31,094 nucleotides of DNA from a virus: positions 1 through 31,094 of IMG/VR virus record IMGVR_UViG_3300037264_006078; one strand, given 5' to 3'. Made by a program: the position numbers and the translations under genes. Positions 8,046 to 15,362 of the stretch are shown piece by piece. A model generated the notes under the pieces. That model made no database searches, had not been told where the DNA came from, and saw only the letters and a program-made list of their open reading frames with translations. Each line of letters opens with the position of its first letter. Within the stretch, counting starts at the first letter, position 1.

Positions 8046-9284
8046 CTACTCCGGGGAGGCGCCGAGGGCCCCGTCGATGGACCCGACGGGGTGGAGCCTG
8101 AGTGAGATGTCGGTGGCCAGGGGGACCTCTCGGTAGGATGGTAGCCACTCGAGGACCGCCACGCGAGCGTGGACCGTCCTGGTGAACACCTGATCCTCCA
8201 CGGCGTTGGCCGCGGTCACCGACTCCAGCCCGACCAGAGGGAACTCCTCGTCCAAGGCTAGGGACCGTACCCACTGCCTCGCGTCGAAGGCCCTGCGCAC
8301 CGCGTCGGCCAGCTTCTTGGCGTGAAGGTCGTACTGGGCCACGCACCGGAGCATGAAGTCGTAGATGTGTCGGGGCGGGAATGTCCTGATCCTGCCGACC
8401 CCCAAGGAACGAAGAGGCTCCTCGAAGAAGGGCGCGAGGTAGTCGTGGACCCTGGGTTGAGCGGTGTTCGCGATCACGACGACGGGTAGTCTCGAGAGTT
8501 CGAAGTCGGCGTCCGAGGCGACATGGGCGTCCTTCAGCCTACCACGGAAGCGGATGGTCAAGACTCCTAGCTGCGGGGAAGTTAGGGTGATGAGTGGACC
8601 TACCCTCAACGAGAACAGATCTTGGGTCATCTGTGGATCGTCTGTCGTGTTGAAGACCTGGACCGGGTCGTCCACCCCCCAAGCAGCCTCCGTCAGGTTC
8701 ACCTCGTCCGTGGACTCCGCGATCTCGAAGACCTCCTCGGCGTTGATGGCCACCTCCGACATCAGCTTCCCGTGGATGCTCCTGACGATGTCTTCGGTCA
8801 CATCGTAGGCGGATTCCCACCAGATGTAGTGCCCCGTGAAGGAGGGGGTGCCCGAGCCATCCCCAGACTCGAGCCTCAGGAACACGGCGACCGAGTCCAC
8901 GAAGGAGAAGGACGAGATGCCCGCATCCACGTCCTCCTCGAAATTCCACTCGGTCGCGTCTGCCGGGGCCCTCCAGGTCGCTCCGTCCCAGAAGAGCTGG
9001 GTAGCGCCTCCATCGGCCGAGAGGCGGAACCGAGCCAGGTCACCCACGGTCCGATCGTCGACGACCTCGGCCCAGAACCCGGTGAGTTCTCGGAGAGCGG
9101 TCGGGCGCCAGACCTCGACGAGGATCTCCCCCGACCCGAAGGCCCCGACGGGGGACCACGTCCCGGTCCCGTCGAGACGGCGAAGACGGAGCACTCCGTC
9201 GACGTGGGCGATCTCCTCCTCAGAGTCCTCCAGGGAGATGGGGACATCCCTCTTGTCCCCCACGATGAGTTCATGCCTAGCCAC
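8046..9284 (-). CDS. Probable virion structural or tail-connector protein
   Basis: 412 aa, GTG start with GAGG 5 nt upstream, overlapping the preceding gene by 8 nt. The N-terminal half is beta-rich with many acidic and aromatic residues (WDGATWRAPADATEWNF, SFTGHYIWWES). The C-terminal third is mixed: a helix (YDLHAKKLADAVRRAFDARQ) followed by strands (VFTRTVHARVAVLEWLPSY, then ATDISLRLHPVG). That last layout recalls tail terminator or neck-completion proteins, which occupy this slot between head-tail joining genes and the sheath. I do not recognise a named family. Assignment as a virion protein rests on operon position and composition. Confidence 0.75.
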   Translation of the reverse strand: MARHELIVGDKRDVPISLEDSEEEIAHVDGVLRLRRLDGTGTWSPVGAFGSGEILVEVWRPTALRELTGFWAEVVDDRTVGDLARFRLSADGGATQLFWDGATWRAPADATEWNFEEDVDAGISSFSFVDSVAVFLRLESGDGSGTPSFTGHYIWWESAYDVTEDIVRSIHGKLMSEVAINAEEVFEIAESTDEVNLTEAAWGVDDPVQVFNTTDDPQMTQDLFSLRVGPLITLTSPQLGVLTIRFRGRLKDAHVASDADFELSRLPVVVIANTAQPRVHDYLAPFFEEPLRSLGVGRIRTFPPRHIYDFMLRCVAQYDLHAKKLADAVRRAFDARQWVRSLALDEEFPLVGLESVTAANAVEDQVFTRTVHARVAVLEWLPSYREVPLATDISLRLHPVGSIDGALGASPE

Positions 9285-10020
9285 GAATACCTCGAACCTC
9301 GCTCGCGGCGACGCCGGAGAACATGCTCCTCAACCTCTCGATGACCCGCATGAGTTCCGAGCGCTTCAGCTCTCGAGGACCAGGGCCTCGGGTGGCCGTC
9401 TCGATGACGGCCTTGTCCGCGGCGGCCTGGATCTCGAGGACGGACTCCTCCAGGGCCTTGGGGTAGACAGGCCGAGGCGGGATCATGATGAACTGCGTCT
9501 CCGGCCTGAGCCTGACGCCGAAGCGGGCCAAGAAGAAGGCTCGCATGGCATCGGTGACCGGTATGACCTGCCCATCCTCGTGGACGGCGGCCTTCACGGC
9601 GTGGATCGGGTTCTCGCTAGTGCTCGTCCCGATGAGGACCTCGAACCCAGGTCCGTTCTCCACCCAGCGCTCGGCATTCCCGACCTGCTTCTCGTTGGCC
9701 GCGAAGACCTCCACGGTCTGCCAGAGGTGTGGGGGTGTTAGACCAGACCCGTGACCGAGCAGCTTCGTACTGGGACGAGGTAGGTCCTGCTTGGCACGAA
9801 CAGTCAGATCGGTGAGCGCTGGGCCCTCGGCGGCACCTGTCCTGTAGATCTTCCTGGCCTGGCGCCTGACGATCTTGGCGGCCTCAATGCTGATCCTCCT
9901 GCGAAGCTTCCTGACCTCCTCAGGACGGAGGATACTGTCGAGCCCGGCCAGGTGCTCGAAGCCCTTGCCCAGACCCATCGCGAAGCCGATGGTGGGACCT
10001 CTCCTCAACCTGGTGGCCAC
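9277..10020 (-). CDS. Virion morphogenesis / tail completion protein (gpS-like)
   Basis: 247 aa. The stretch AAVHEDGQVIPVTDAMRAFF (about residues 147-166), followed by MIPPRPVYPKALEES, is the signature pattern of the phage virion morphogenesis (P2 gpS-type) or HK97 gp10-type head-tail completion proteins: a His-Glu-x-Gly segment, an 'MRAFF' helix, then 'PPRPV' and a C-terminal helix. Such proteins help join the tail to the head. The N-terminal ~60 residues are helical and basic (EEVRKLRRRISIEAAKIVRR). The GTG start shares one base with the upstream stop (TAGTG), implying translational coupling. Confidence 0.78.
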   Translation of the reverse strand: MATRLRRGPTIGFAMGLGKGFEHLAGLDSILRPEEVRKLRRRISIEAAKIVRRQARKIYRTGAAEGPALTDLTVRAKQDLPRPSTKLLGHGSGLTPPHLWQTVEVFAANEKQVGNAERWVENGPGFEVLIGTSTSENPIHAVKAAVHEDGQVIPVTDAMRAFFLARFGVRLRPETQFIMIPPRPVYPKALEESVLEIQAAADKAVIETATRGPGPRELKRSELMRVIERLRSMFSGVAASEVRGIRG

Positions 10021-10445
10021 TACGAGTGACCTCGGTCTCTATCCATCTCCAGTTCGCAGTACACGAGCAGTGGTCTACCGCGGAGGGGGGACTCGATGCG
10101 AACTTCCTCGATGAGCCAGTCGACGGCCTGCTCTTGGTCGGTCCCCACGAAGAGGGTCTTGACCTGCCAACCCTTCTTCGGCTTGGGGAGGGTGGTGTTC
10201 GGCGCGAGGTCCCTCGTGCGGAAGACGAGGTGCCCGCGAGTACGCGGGCGATCTCCGGTCTCGGTGCGGGCCTTCTTGTCCTGGTCCTTCGAGCCGAGGT
10301 TCACCTGAGCCGAGTACACGTAGGAAGTCGGTCGAACCTTCTTCACGGTAGGAGACCTGAAGACCGGGTCGATGGTAGGCCCCGAGGTCACGAGGTCCAC
10401 CACCTCGACCTGGACCGGGTTCCACCTGACGGGTCTAGGGGGCAA
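10020..10445 (-). CDS. Unknown probable head-tail joining protein
   Basis: 141 aa from a TTG start preceded by AAGG with 7-nt spacing. No in-frame ATG or GTG gives a better N-terminus. It is beta-rich with many Arg/Lys residues (KDQDKKARTETGDRPRTRG) and has a YVYSAQVNLGSK strand and a C-terminal PLLVYCELEMDRDRG. Its stop overlaps the start of the gpS-like gene, so it is co-translated with a connector protein. No family is recognised. The rare TTG start suggests low expression, in keeping with a low-copy connector component. Confidence 0.7.
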   Translation of the reverse strand: MPPRPVRWNPVQVEVVDLVTSGPTIDPVFRSPTVKKVRPTSYVYSAQVNLGSKDQDKKARTETGDRPRTRGHLVFRTRDLAPNTTLPKPKKGWQVKTLFVGTDQEQAVDWLIEEVRIESPLRGRPLLVYCELEMDRDRGHS

Positions 10446-10534
10446 GTTCTTCCCTTGGTTCTAGATGCTACGCGCGGTCAGCGTTCGGGGAAGGCTAGAC
10501 CGATGGCCTTCGAACCGAGGACGAGCTGACTCCG

Positions 10535-10556
10535 ACCTCGCAACCAGTTGCGAGGT
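10535..10556. repeat. Perfect 10-bp inverted repeat in a 117-bp gap
   Basis: ACCTCGCAAC and GTTGCGAGGT are exact reverse complements separated by 2 bp. In leftward RNA the hairpin lies 6 nt after the stop of the 91-aa gene and would close a CUGG tetraloop. No U-tract follows, so it is not a textbook intrinsic terminator. The same GCAACCNNTTGC core recurs at 14040 and 22821. The rest of this gap (10446-10534) shows nothing else I can name. Confidence 0.7.
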
Positions 10557-10562
10557 GAGGGC

Positions 10563-10838
10563 TCATCGGGCCGTCGCCGGTTTGATCGGGATAGGGGGCA
10601 CGTCCAAGTCAGCTTCGGTGTAGGTCCTCACGGCGATGCGGGTCCGACCGACTTCACAGTCCTGCTTGATGCCGTTCACCGCCCGCTGAGCAGCGTCGAC
10701 CTCCACCTCGACCCGCTGCACCTTGGCATCCAACTGCGCGTCGAGTTCCTTGAGCCGTCGTCTGAGAACAGCGGTGTCCTCGTCGCGGGGGCGCTTTTTG
10801 ACCTGGGGAGTCGGTTCGGGATCAGACAAAGCGCTCAT
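10563..10838 (-). CDS. Small charged coiled-coil protein
   Basis: 91 aa. Residues ~14-62 (KKRPRDEDTAVLRRRLKELD, then a VQRVEVEVDAAQRAV helix) form a likely coiled coil. The C-terminal ~30 residues look beta-like and end in PPIPIKPATAR. Its ATG overlaps the stop of the upstream membrane protein by 4 nt (ATGA), so the two are made together and may interact. No family is recognised. An accessory role to the upstream membrane protein, for example in lysis or virion assembly, is conceivable but unsupported by any motif. Confidence 0.7.
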   Translation of the reverse strand: MSALSDPEPTPQVKKRPRDEDTAVLRRRLKELDAQLDAKVQRVEVEVDAAQRAVNGIKQDCEVGRTRIAVRTYTEADLDVPPIPIKPATAR

Positions 10839-11248
10839 CTCTCTCGTCTCCGCGGTTCGTGTGGATCAGATGGCCCAAGTTGGAGGCTCTCCACGGCGTT
10901 CTTGAATTCGGCCTGCACGTTCAGGCTGCGGTCGAGGAGTTTCTCCTGCTTTCCGGACCACTCCTCGACCTTGCTCAAGGTCAAGGTCATCAGCTCCTGG
11001 ATAGTCTCGGCGTGCCGGTCGGACTTCCTGGACAGCTCCTTCGAGAGTTCCTCGATCCGCTTGTCCTTGGCCTTGATGATGTCGTCCTTGTCGGAGACGA
11101 CCTGCTTCCAAGCATCCGTCTTGTCCTTCTCGCGCTTGATGAAGTAGGACCAGACCACCCTGAGAGCCGTGCCGGCAGCACCGAGGCCGGCTGAGATGAT
11201 CCCGGCGATGGCCCCCCACGACAACTCGAGTGCAGCTTCGGCGAACAC
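10835..11248 (-). CDS. Membrane-anchored coiled-coil protein (holin- or spanin-like architecture)
   Basis: 137 aa. One hydrophobic segment near the N-terminus (residues ~11-36, GAIAGIISAGLGAAGTALRV then VWSYFI) is followed by a long charged helix (~38-120, including KDKRIEELSKELSRKSDRH) and a basic end (EPRRRER). This single-pass anchor plus coiled coil resembles some phage holin-type or inner-membrane spanin proteins, but lysis genes inside a virion module would be unusual and there is no endolysin beside it. The GTG start lacks a good Shine-Dalgarno and lies 7 nt after the upstream stop, suggesting reinitiation. Function uncertain. Confidence 0.72.
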   Translation of the reverse strand: MFAEAALELSWGAIAGIISAGLGAAGTALRVVWSYFIKREKDKTDAWKQVVSDKDDIIKAKDKRIEELSKELSRKSDRHAETIQELMTLTLSKVEEWSGKQEKLLDRSLNVQAEFKNAVESLQLGPSDPHEPRRRER

Positions 11249-11255
11249 TCAACAC

Positions 11256-11912
11256 TTACACGGCGAAGAGTTTGCGGAAGTAGAAGTTCAGAGCCAGACG
11301 GCGTGTCCCCACCACCGAACCTGTCTTGAACCGTAACGAGAGGATCATCCCGACCGGGACCGGGGCCGTGATGGCGAACTCGTTGCGGTGGTCGAGTCCG
11401 TGCGCCCCCACGAGCCGCGCACCGCCGTCGATCCCGTGGGAGCCTCGCACGGGCGAGAACCCATCGTAGCGGGCCTTCGCGACGTGCGTAGCGTCGTAGG
11501 TTCCGACGAGGTTGCTCTCCAGAGTCACGACGTCGCCGGCTCGAGAGAGGATCCGGCGGACCTCCTTGATCTCCCCCGCCGCGGTCCAGACCTCCAGGTA
11601 CTTCGCCCCGTTGACCGGGTCGTAGTAGACCCCGAGCCCCGCGCCGACCGTGACGTTCGCCTGCCCGGCGTCGGCCTGGGCACCTAGAGTGCCGATGGAC
11701 GGCGGGTGGACCGCCGCCACCCAGGCGTAGTCGCCTACCTCCATGCCATCCCACATGGCCGTCACGCCTTGGATGTGTAGGGCCTCCGACATGACGTAGT
11801 CGGCCGAGGCGAAAGCAGGATCGGTGACGACGGTCGCCGTGAGCGCGACGCCATCCATGTCCGTCTTGGGACCGCCAACGATCGGCTCGGCCTGGAACGC
11901 GGCACTACCCAC
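11256..11912 (-). CDS. Unknown probable virion protein
   Basis: 218 aa, GTG start with a near-perfect AGGAGG 5 nt upstream, so it is probably well expressed. The sequence is almost entirely beta-strand and turn (GMEVGDYAWVAAV, GDVVTLESNLVGTYDATHV, GMILSLRFKTGSVVG), with little charge, like head decoration, collar or fibre-associated proteins. It forms a run with the two genes upstream (198 aa, 343 aa), the larger of which has fibre repeats. I do not recognise a family. Role inferred from fold type and position. Confidence 0.75.
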   Translation of the reverse strand: MGSAAFQAEPIVGGPKTDMDGVALTATVVTDPAFASADYVMSEALHIQGVTAMWDGMEVGDYAWVAAVHPPSIGTLGAQADAGQANVTVGAGLGVYYDPVNGAKYLEVWTAAGEIKEVRRILSRAGDVVTLESNLVGTYDATHVAKARYDGFSPVRGSHGIDGGARLVGAHGLDHRNEFAITAPVPVGMILSLRFKTGSVVGTRRLALNFYFRKLFAV

Positions 11913-11921
11913 GACTACCTC

Positions 11922-12518
11922 CTACGGCACCAGGGCCGCGAACACGATCGCCCCGACGGTCTTGAGCGGTGTCGCCGTGACCGGCAGGATCCCGTCGGCC
12001 GTGGTCTGGAACCGGACGGGGTGGAACTTGCCCCTGAGACCGCCCATCGTGCCGACGAAGCGGGGCGCCGCGCTCGTGCAGGAGAACGAGATCCAGAACA
12101 GGGTCGGCGTCTCGACCACGAGGGGCGCATCGAGGGCCACGTCGACGATCTCGCCATTGTCCTCGACGACGAGGACACGTGAACCTTGTGCCTGTCGAGC
12201 GTTGGGGTCGTTGGACACGTTCGAGTAGGTCCCGACCCGGATCGTGTCTCCACCGGCTCCGCCGGAGACCAAGAAGGTCCGCACCTTCGTGTAGGTCCCG
12301 GCAAAGACGCGCGTGCGCGCGAACTGGATCTCGAATGCCGTAGGGTAGACGAGACCCTGGTAGAAGGTTCGGCCACCACCGAGGACGGTCTCGCGCAGGT
12401 TGCCACCGCTCTGCTCCTCGCGAGTGACCAACTCCTCGACATCTGCCGGAAGATCGACAGTCGCCTGCTCTACGACCCCGTTCCCGTAGTCGATGATCCT
12501 ACTTACCCGGTCTACCAC
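11922..12518 (-). CDS. Unknown probable virion protein of the fibre cluster
   Basis: 198 aa, predicted beta-rich (TKVRTFLVSGGAGGDTIRVG, FEIQFARTRVFAGTY, GKFHPVRFQTTADGILPV). The segment GLVYPTAFEIQFARTR and the 'VETPTLFWISFSCTS' strand suggest a jelly-roll or fibre-accessory protein, but no family is recognised. Its GTG immediately follows the stop of the 343-aa fibre-like gene with no visible Shine-Dalgarno, which points to translational coupling. It may be a partner or chaperone-like cap of the fibre protein; this is inference. Confidence 0.72.
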   Translation of the reverse strand: MVDRVSRIIDYGNGVVEQATVDLPADVEELVTREEQSGGNLRETVLGGGRTFYQGLVYPTAFEIQFARTRVFAGTYTKVRTFLVSGGAGGDTIRVGTYSNVSNDPNARQAQGSRVLVVEDNGEIVDVALDAPLVVETPTLFWISFSCTSAAPRFVGTMGGLRGKFHPVRFQTTADGILPVTATPLKTVGAIVFAALVP

Positions 12519-13550
12519 TTAGGCCGTCCCGAACGAGATGAGTCCGGTTCTCGTCAACATGAGGTCACCGTCGTATGTATCTACCCCACTACTACCCGCC
12601 CTGGTGACCTTGAAGTGAACTAGACGACCACTACCCATCTTCGTCCTATCGAGGGGTGTAGTCACCACGTGTCTACGACCTAAGGTGTTGGTGATGGCGA
12701 CGACCAGGGGGAGAGTCTCATCCGCAGCTTTACTGGTCAGCTCACCGTCAGCGAAGTAACGAGCCTCCACGGTGAAGTCCGCGTTCCCATTACCTGACCC
12801 AGTCGAGGAAACGATGATCGAGACCGACAGGACGGGGTTCACGGTCAGGTCGATCACGGACGTGATGTGGCGTTGTCCACGAGCACTTCGCGTCTGACCA
12901 TCCACGAAGCGAACTCCACCGACATCGTTGACGGTGATGACCGTCGCCGGTGAGATCTCGTAGAAGTCGACGAACGCTTCCCCGCTCGGGAGCCAGCCTC
13001 TGCGTAGCCGAGCAGTAGAGAGGGCCTTCGGGATGCGATCCGCGGTCGGGACCGTCGTGCCCATCGAAGATGTCGAAGCCATCTTCAGGGGAGTGACGAT
13101 CCTCAGATCGTCGACCCCAGCATCTACCTCGACCTGCGTAGCAACTTCCGCTGCTCCGACAACGGTCTCCGTTGCCTGTGGGAGCTGCGCGGAGGGGATG
13201 CGCGTCGCACCGTCGAGCGTAGCGAGGCTGTTGGCCGCACCACCCCACCCCGAAGCAAGCTTCCCTGACCCGTCGGCTCGAGGGACACGGTTCATCGTAG
13301 GGGTAGCAGTAGCTAGCTTCGCAGGAGTGATGATCCGCGTGTTGTCTACCCCCGCGTCGGACTCGACCTGCGTGGCGATCTCGGCAGCACCGATGGCCGT
13401 CTCCGTCGCCTGCGGGAGCTGCGAGGCCGACAAGGTCCCGGTGATCTCGCTGGGTGCGATCAGTACCCCACTAGGGCCGATAGGGTCTACCGCTGTCCCG
13501 ATGATGGACCCAGCACCCAACCCAGGAAAACTAGAAGACTGGTTGGCCAC
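12519..13550 (-). CDS. Tail-fibre-like protein with two phage fibre repeats
   Basis: 343 aa. Two copies of a motif typical of tail fibre proteins occur at residues 44-79 (SQLPQATETAIGAAEIATQV, then TRIITPAKLA) and 122-157 (AQLPQATETVVGAAEVATQV, then RIVTPLKMA). The rest is beta-rich, with a C-terminal half (VEARYFADGEL, VTRAGSSGVDTYDGDLMLTR) that could be a receptor-binding or trimer-forming domain. The GTG shares a base with the upstream stop (TAGTG). Fibre genes in myophages usually lie after the baseplate genes. Here it sits between neck and tail genes, so it may be a head, collar or whisker fibre instead. Codons such as CTA, GTA and ACT are more frequent than in neighbours. Confidence 0.82.
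   Translation of the reverse strand: MANQSSSFPGLGAGSIIGTAVDPIGPSGVLIAPSEITGTLSASQLPQATETAIGAAEIATQVESDAGVDNTRIITPAKLATATPTMNRVPRADGSGKLASGWGGAANSLATLDGATRIPSAQLPQATETVVGAAEVATQVEVDAGVDDLRIVTPLKMASTSSMGTTVPTADRIPKALSTARLRRGWLPSGEAFVDFYEISPATVITVNDVGGVRFVDGQTRSARGQRHITSVIDLTVNPVLSVSIIVSSTGSGNGNADFTVEARYFADGELTSKAADETLPLVVAITNTLGRRHVVTTPLDRTKMGSGRLVHFKVTRAGSSGVDTYDGDLMLTRTGLISFGTA
13080..13187 (-). repeat. Fibre repeat, second copy
   Basis: Encodes residues 122-157 of the fibre-like protein, 234 bp from the first copy. The two 36-residue units are clearly homologous (xQLPQATETxxGAAExATQVExDAGVDxxRIxTPxKxA) but diverged at the DNA level. Confidence 0.8.
13314..13421 (-). repeat. Fibre repeat, first copy
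   Basis: Encodes residues 44-79 of the fibre-like protein. It matches the copy at 13080-13187 position by position over 36 residues, indicating an old internal duplication. Confidence 0.8.
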
Positions 13551-14023
13551 TAGGTGTCGATCCTGCCACCAAGTTCAACCCAGATCCCAGCGTCAACCCC
13601 CGCCGGCAGGGCCGTCCTCGGGGTGACGACGAGACGGGCGAGCCGCATGATGTCCTCGGAGTTGTGCTCGAACATCTCCCCAGACCCCATTGCGCCGGTA
13701 TGAGCCGAAACCCCCGTAGTAGTCCCGAGTCCACCCTTGGTGACCCAGAAGCCGTGGGCCGTGTCCCCGTCGTGCTTCTCTCCGAGGCGGGAGAAGAACT
13801 CCTCGATACGCACGTCCATCTCGGCGGTGGGATCCGTGGGGGAGTACAGAACGGTCTTGAAGACCTGCCGGGACAGACCCATGAAGTTGCCTGTCAGGTC
13901 CCCGGACGTGAACTCGGTGTCCAGCACGAGGACGCCAGCAGGTACGAAGGCCGTCCGCAGGATCTTGTGTCCGAAGGCACCAGGACCCAGAGGCACGTAG
14001 GGCCCACTGTGGCTCTCGCTCAC
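13550..14023 (-). CDS. Unknown probable virion protein
   Basis: 157 aa, GTG start with GAGG 8 nt upstream. The N-terminal half (HKILRTAFVPAGVLVLDTEF, FMGLSRQVFKTVLY) and the C-terminal half (DIMRLARLVVTPRTALPAGV) look like a globular alpha/beta protein without membrane segments. It sits between the neck adaptor and the fibre-like gene, so a neck or collar role is possible. No family is recognised. A GCAACCGGTTGC palindrome lies between this gene and the upstream stop. Confidence 0.72.
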   Translation of the reverse strand: MSESHSGPYVPLGPGAFGHKILRTAFVPAGVLVLDTEFTSGDLTGNFMGLSRQVFKTVLYSPTDPTAEMDVRIEEFFSRLGEKHDGDTAHGFWVTKGGLGTTTGVSAHTGAMGSGEMFEHNSEDIMRLARLVVTPRTALPAGVDAGIWVELGGRIDT

Positions 14024-14039
14024 GTCGACTTCCTCGTTC

Positions 14040-14051
14040 GCAACCGGTTGC
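14040..14051. repeat. 12-bp perfect palindrome GCAACCGGTTGC
   Basis: It lies in a 36-bp intergenic gap, 8 nt after the adaptor stop and upstream of the Shine-Dalgarno of the 157-aa gene. The same core occurs at 10535-10556 and 22821-22834. Confidence 0.7.
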
Positions 14052-14059
14052 AGGACATG

Positions 14060-14965
14060 CTACGCCCAGGCCCCCTGGATGGGGACTCGGAACCGACTCA
14101 GGTAGCCATCGGCGATCGAGTCACCCGTCCCAGAACCAGATCTCGTGTTCCCCTGGCCAGCGAACAGCTCGTACTCGTAGTTGTCGGTCTCCTCCCGCTT
14201 CATCCTCCGGGCCTGATCCAGAGCGATCTCCTCCTCGGAGCCGGGGGCGAAGCGACGAGCGACGGCTGTCCTGACCACGGCCTCACGCACCAGCCGGGGA
14301 ACCTTGCCGTAGCGCACGACCGAGGCACCGGTGTCCGCGGACTTGGGCGAGGGGTCGATGTTGATCGAGGTAGGAGGCGACACGGCCTCTACGGGATCGG
14401 CCGTCACGATCACCCAGAACCGTCCATCGATCAGGAGTAGGTCGTCCTGTTCGATGTCCCCAGGAGCCTCGACGTCCAGGAGGACGGCACCCCGGAGGAG
14501 TGAGACGGAGAGGGTCGTCTCGAACTTCTCGCTGGGTTCTAGCCACCCGAAGATCCCGACGACCTCCACGTTCTCGTCGTCGTGGGAGAATCTCGGAGTC
14601 AGGTGCGCTCGGAAGGCACGGTCGAGGGTCTGTGGGTCGGTGTCGAAGTGGCGCAGGCGGATCCGGCGATCCATGATCGCGTAGGCTCGAGGATCGATGG
14701 CGGTGATCGATCCGTCCCTGTGCAGGTGGGCTACGCGCTCCACCTCGATGATCTTGTTCTTGTGGGGCTCCTCGACAGAGCGGAATCCTCGGCTACTCTC
14801 GCGCAGCGTCAGGCGTCGTGGACCGAAGAACTGACCCGTCACGGCCTCGACGATGTCGGAGGCCAGCTCGAGGAAGTAGGTCAGATTCTCGTCGGAGTAC
14901 AGAGAGGTATCGGAGAGGCCGGTCCGTCTGAGGTCCTGGATGGTGGCGTAGACGGACCTGGGCAC
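14060..14965 (-). CDS. Neck / head-tail connector protein (HK97 gp6-like)
   Basis: 301 aa. The N-terminus (VYATIQDLRRTGLSDTSLYS, then ENLTYFLELASDIVEAVTGQ and FFGPR) and a later helix (KVPRLVREAVVRTAVARRFA) match the gp6-type DNA-packaging connector family that binds beneath the portal. That family is often only 90-200 aa. Here a beta-rich stretch at ~55-215 (KNKIIEVERVAHL, DQDD-like 'IEQDDLLLIDGRFWVIVT') separates the two helical parts, an enlarged version. GTG start with GGAG 5-nt spacing. Position two genes after the capsid protein supports the role. Confidence 0.82.
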   Translation of the reverse strand: MPRSVYATIQDLRRTGLSDTSLYSDENLTYFLELASDIVEAVTGQFFGPRRLTLRESSRGFRSVEEPHKNKIIEVERVAHLHRDGSITAIDPRAYAIMDRRIRLRHFDTDPQTLDRAFRAHLTPRFSHDDENVEVVGIFGWLEPSEKFETTLSVSLLRGAVLLDVEAPGDIEQDDLLLIDGRFWVIVTADPVEAVSPPTSINIDPSPKSADTGASVVRYGKVPRLVREAVVRTAVARRFAPGSEEEIALDQARRMKREETDNYEYELFAGQGNTRSGSGTGDSIADGYLSRFRVPIQGAWA

Positions 14966-14994
14966 CGAATCTCCCTATCAGACCAGGCTCATCG

Positions 14995-15306
14995 CTAGGC
15001 GGGGGAGCCCACGCGCACCGTAGACGGGGGAGCAGGCTTCTGCGGAGTCTTCGCGGGTCTGTACTTCGCGTAGGACTTCGGCTTGGTAGGACTCCAGCTC
15101 CCATCCTCTCGGAACTGGTCCAGGGGGGTGCCGTGCTCATCGCACTCGATGAGCACGTCGAGCTTCCCCCTGTACCAGCTCGCGTCGGCCTGGGTGGTGG
15201 CCGTGATGACCTGTCCGGCCTTCACGTCGAGGACTCGACCCGCGGGAGCCCGGTAGAGCCGATAGGAAGCGGAGTGCCTCAGCTTGAAGAAGGTCTTCTC
15301 GGTCAT
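14995..15306 (-). CDS. Small basic protein after the capsid gene, unknown
   Basis: 103 aa, ATG with GGGAG 7 nt upstream. The N-terminal 60 residues read as a small beta-barrel (SYRLYRAPAGRVLDVKAGQV, ADASWYRGKLDVLIECDE). The C-terminal ~35 residues are Pro/Lys-rich and probably disordered (SPTKPKSYAKYRPAKTPQKP). It is next to the major capsid gene, a usual place for head decoration or head-completion proteins, but I see no specific family match. Confidence 0.72.
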   Translation of the reverse strand: MTEKTFFKLRHSASYRLYRAPAGRVLDVKAGQVITATTQADASWYRGKLDVLIECDEHGTPLDQFREDGSWSPTKPKSYAKYRPAKTPQKPAPPSTVRVGSPA

Positions 15307-15331
15307 GCCAGGACTCCCAGGGTTCGAGTCA

Positions 15332-15345
15332 GCTCAGGGGTGAGC
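15332..15345. other. Short GC hairpin after the capsid gene
   Basis: GCTCA and TGAGC flank a 4-nt loop in the 56-bp gap after the capsid stop. A 5-bp stem with no T-run is weak. It might slow polymerase or protect the capsid message, but could be chance. Confidence 0.25.
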
Positions 15346-15362
15346 CGGGAAGGTCACGACTA

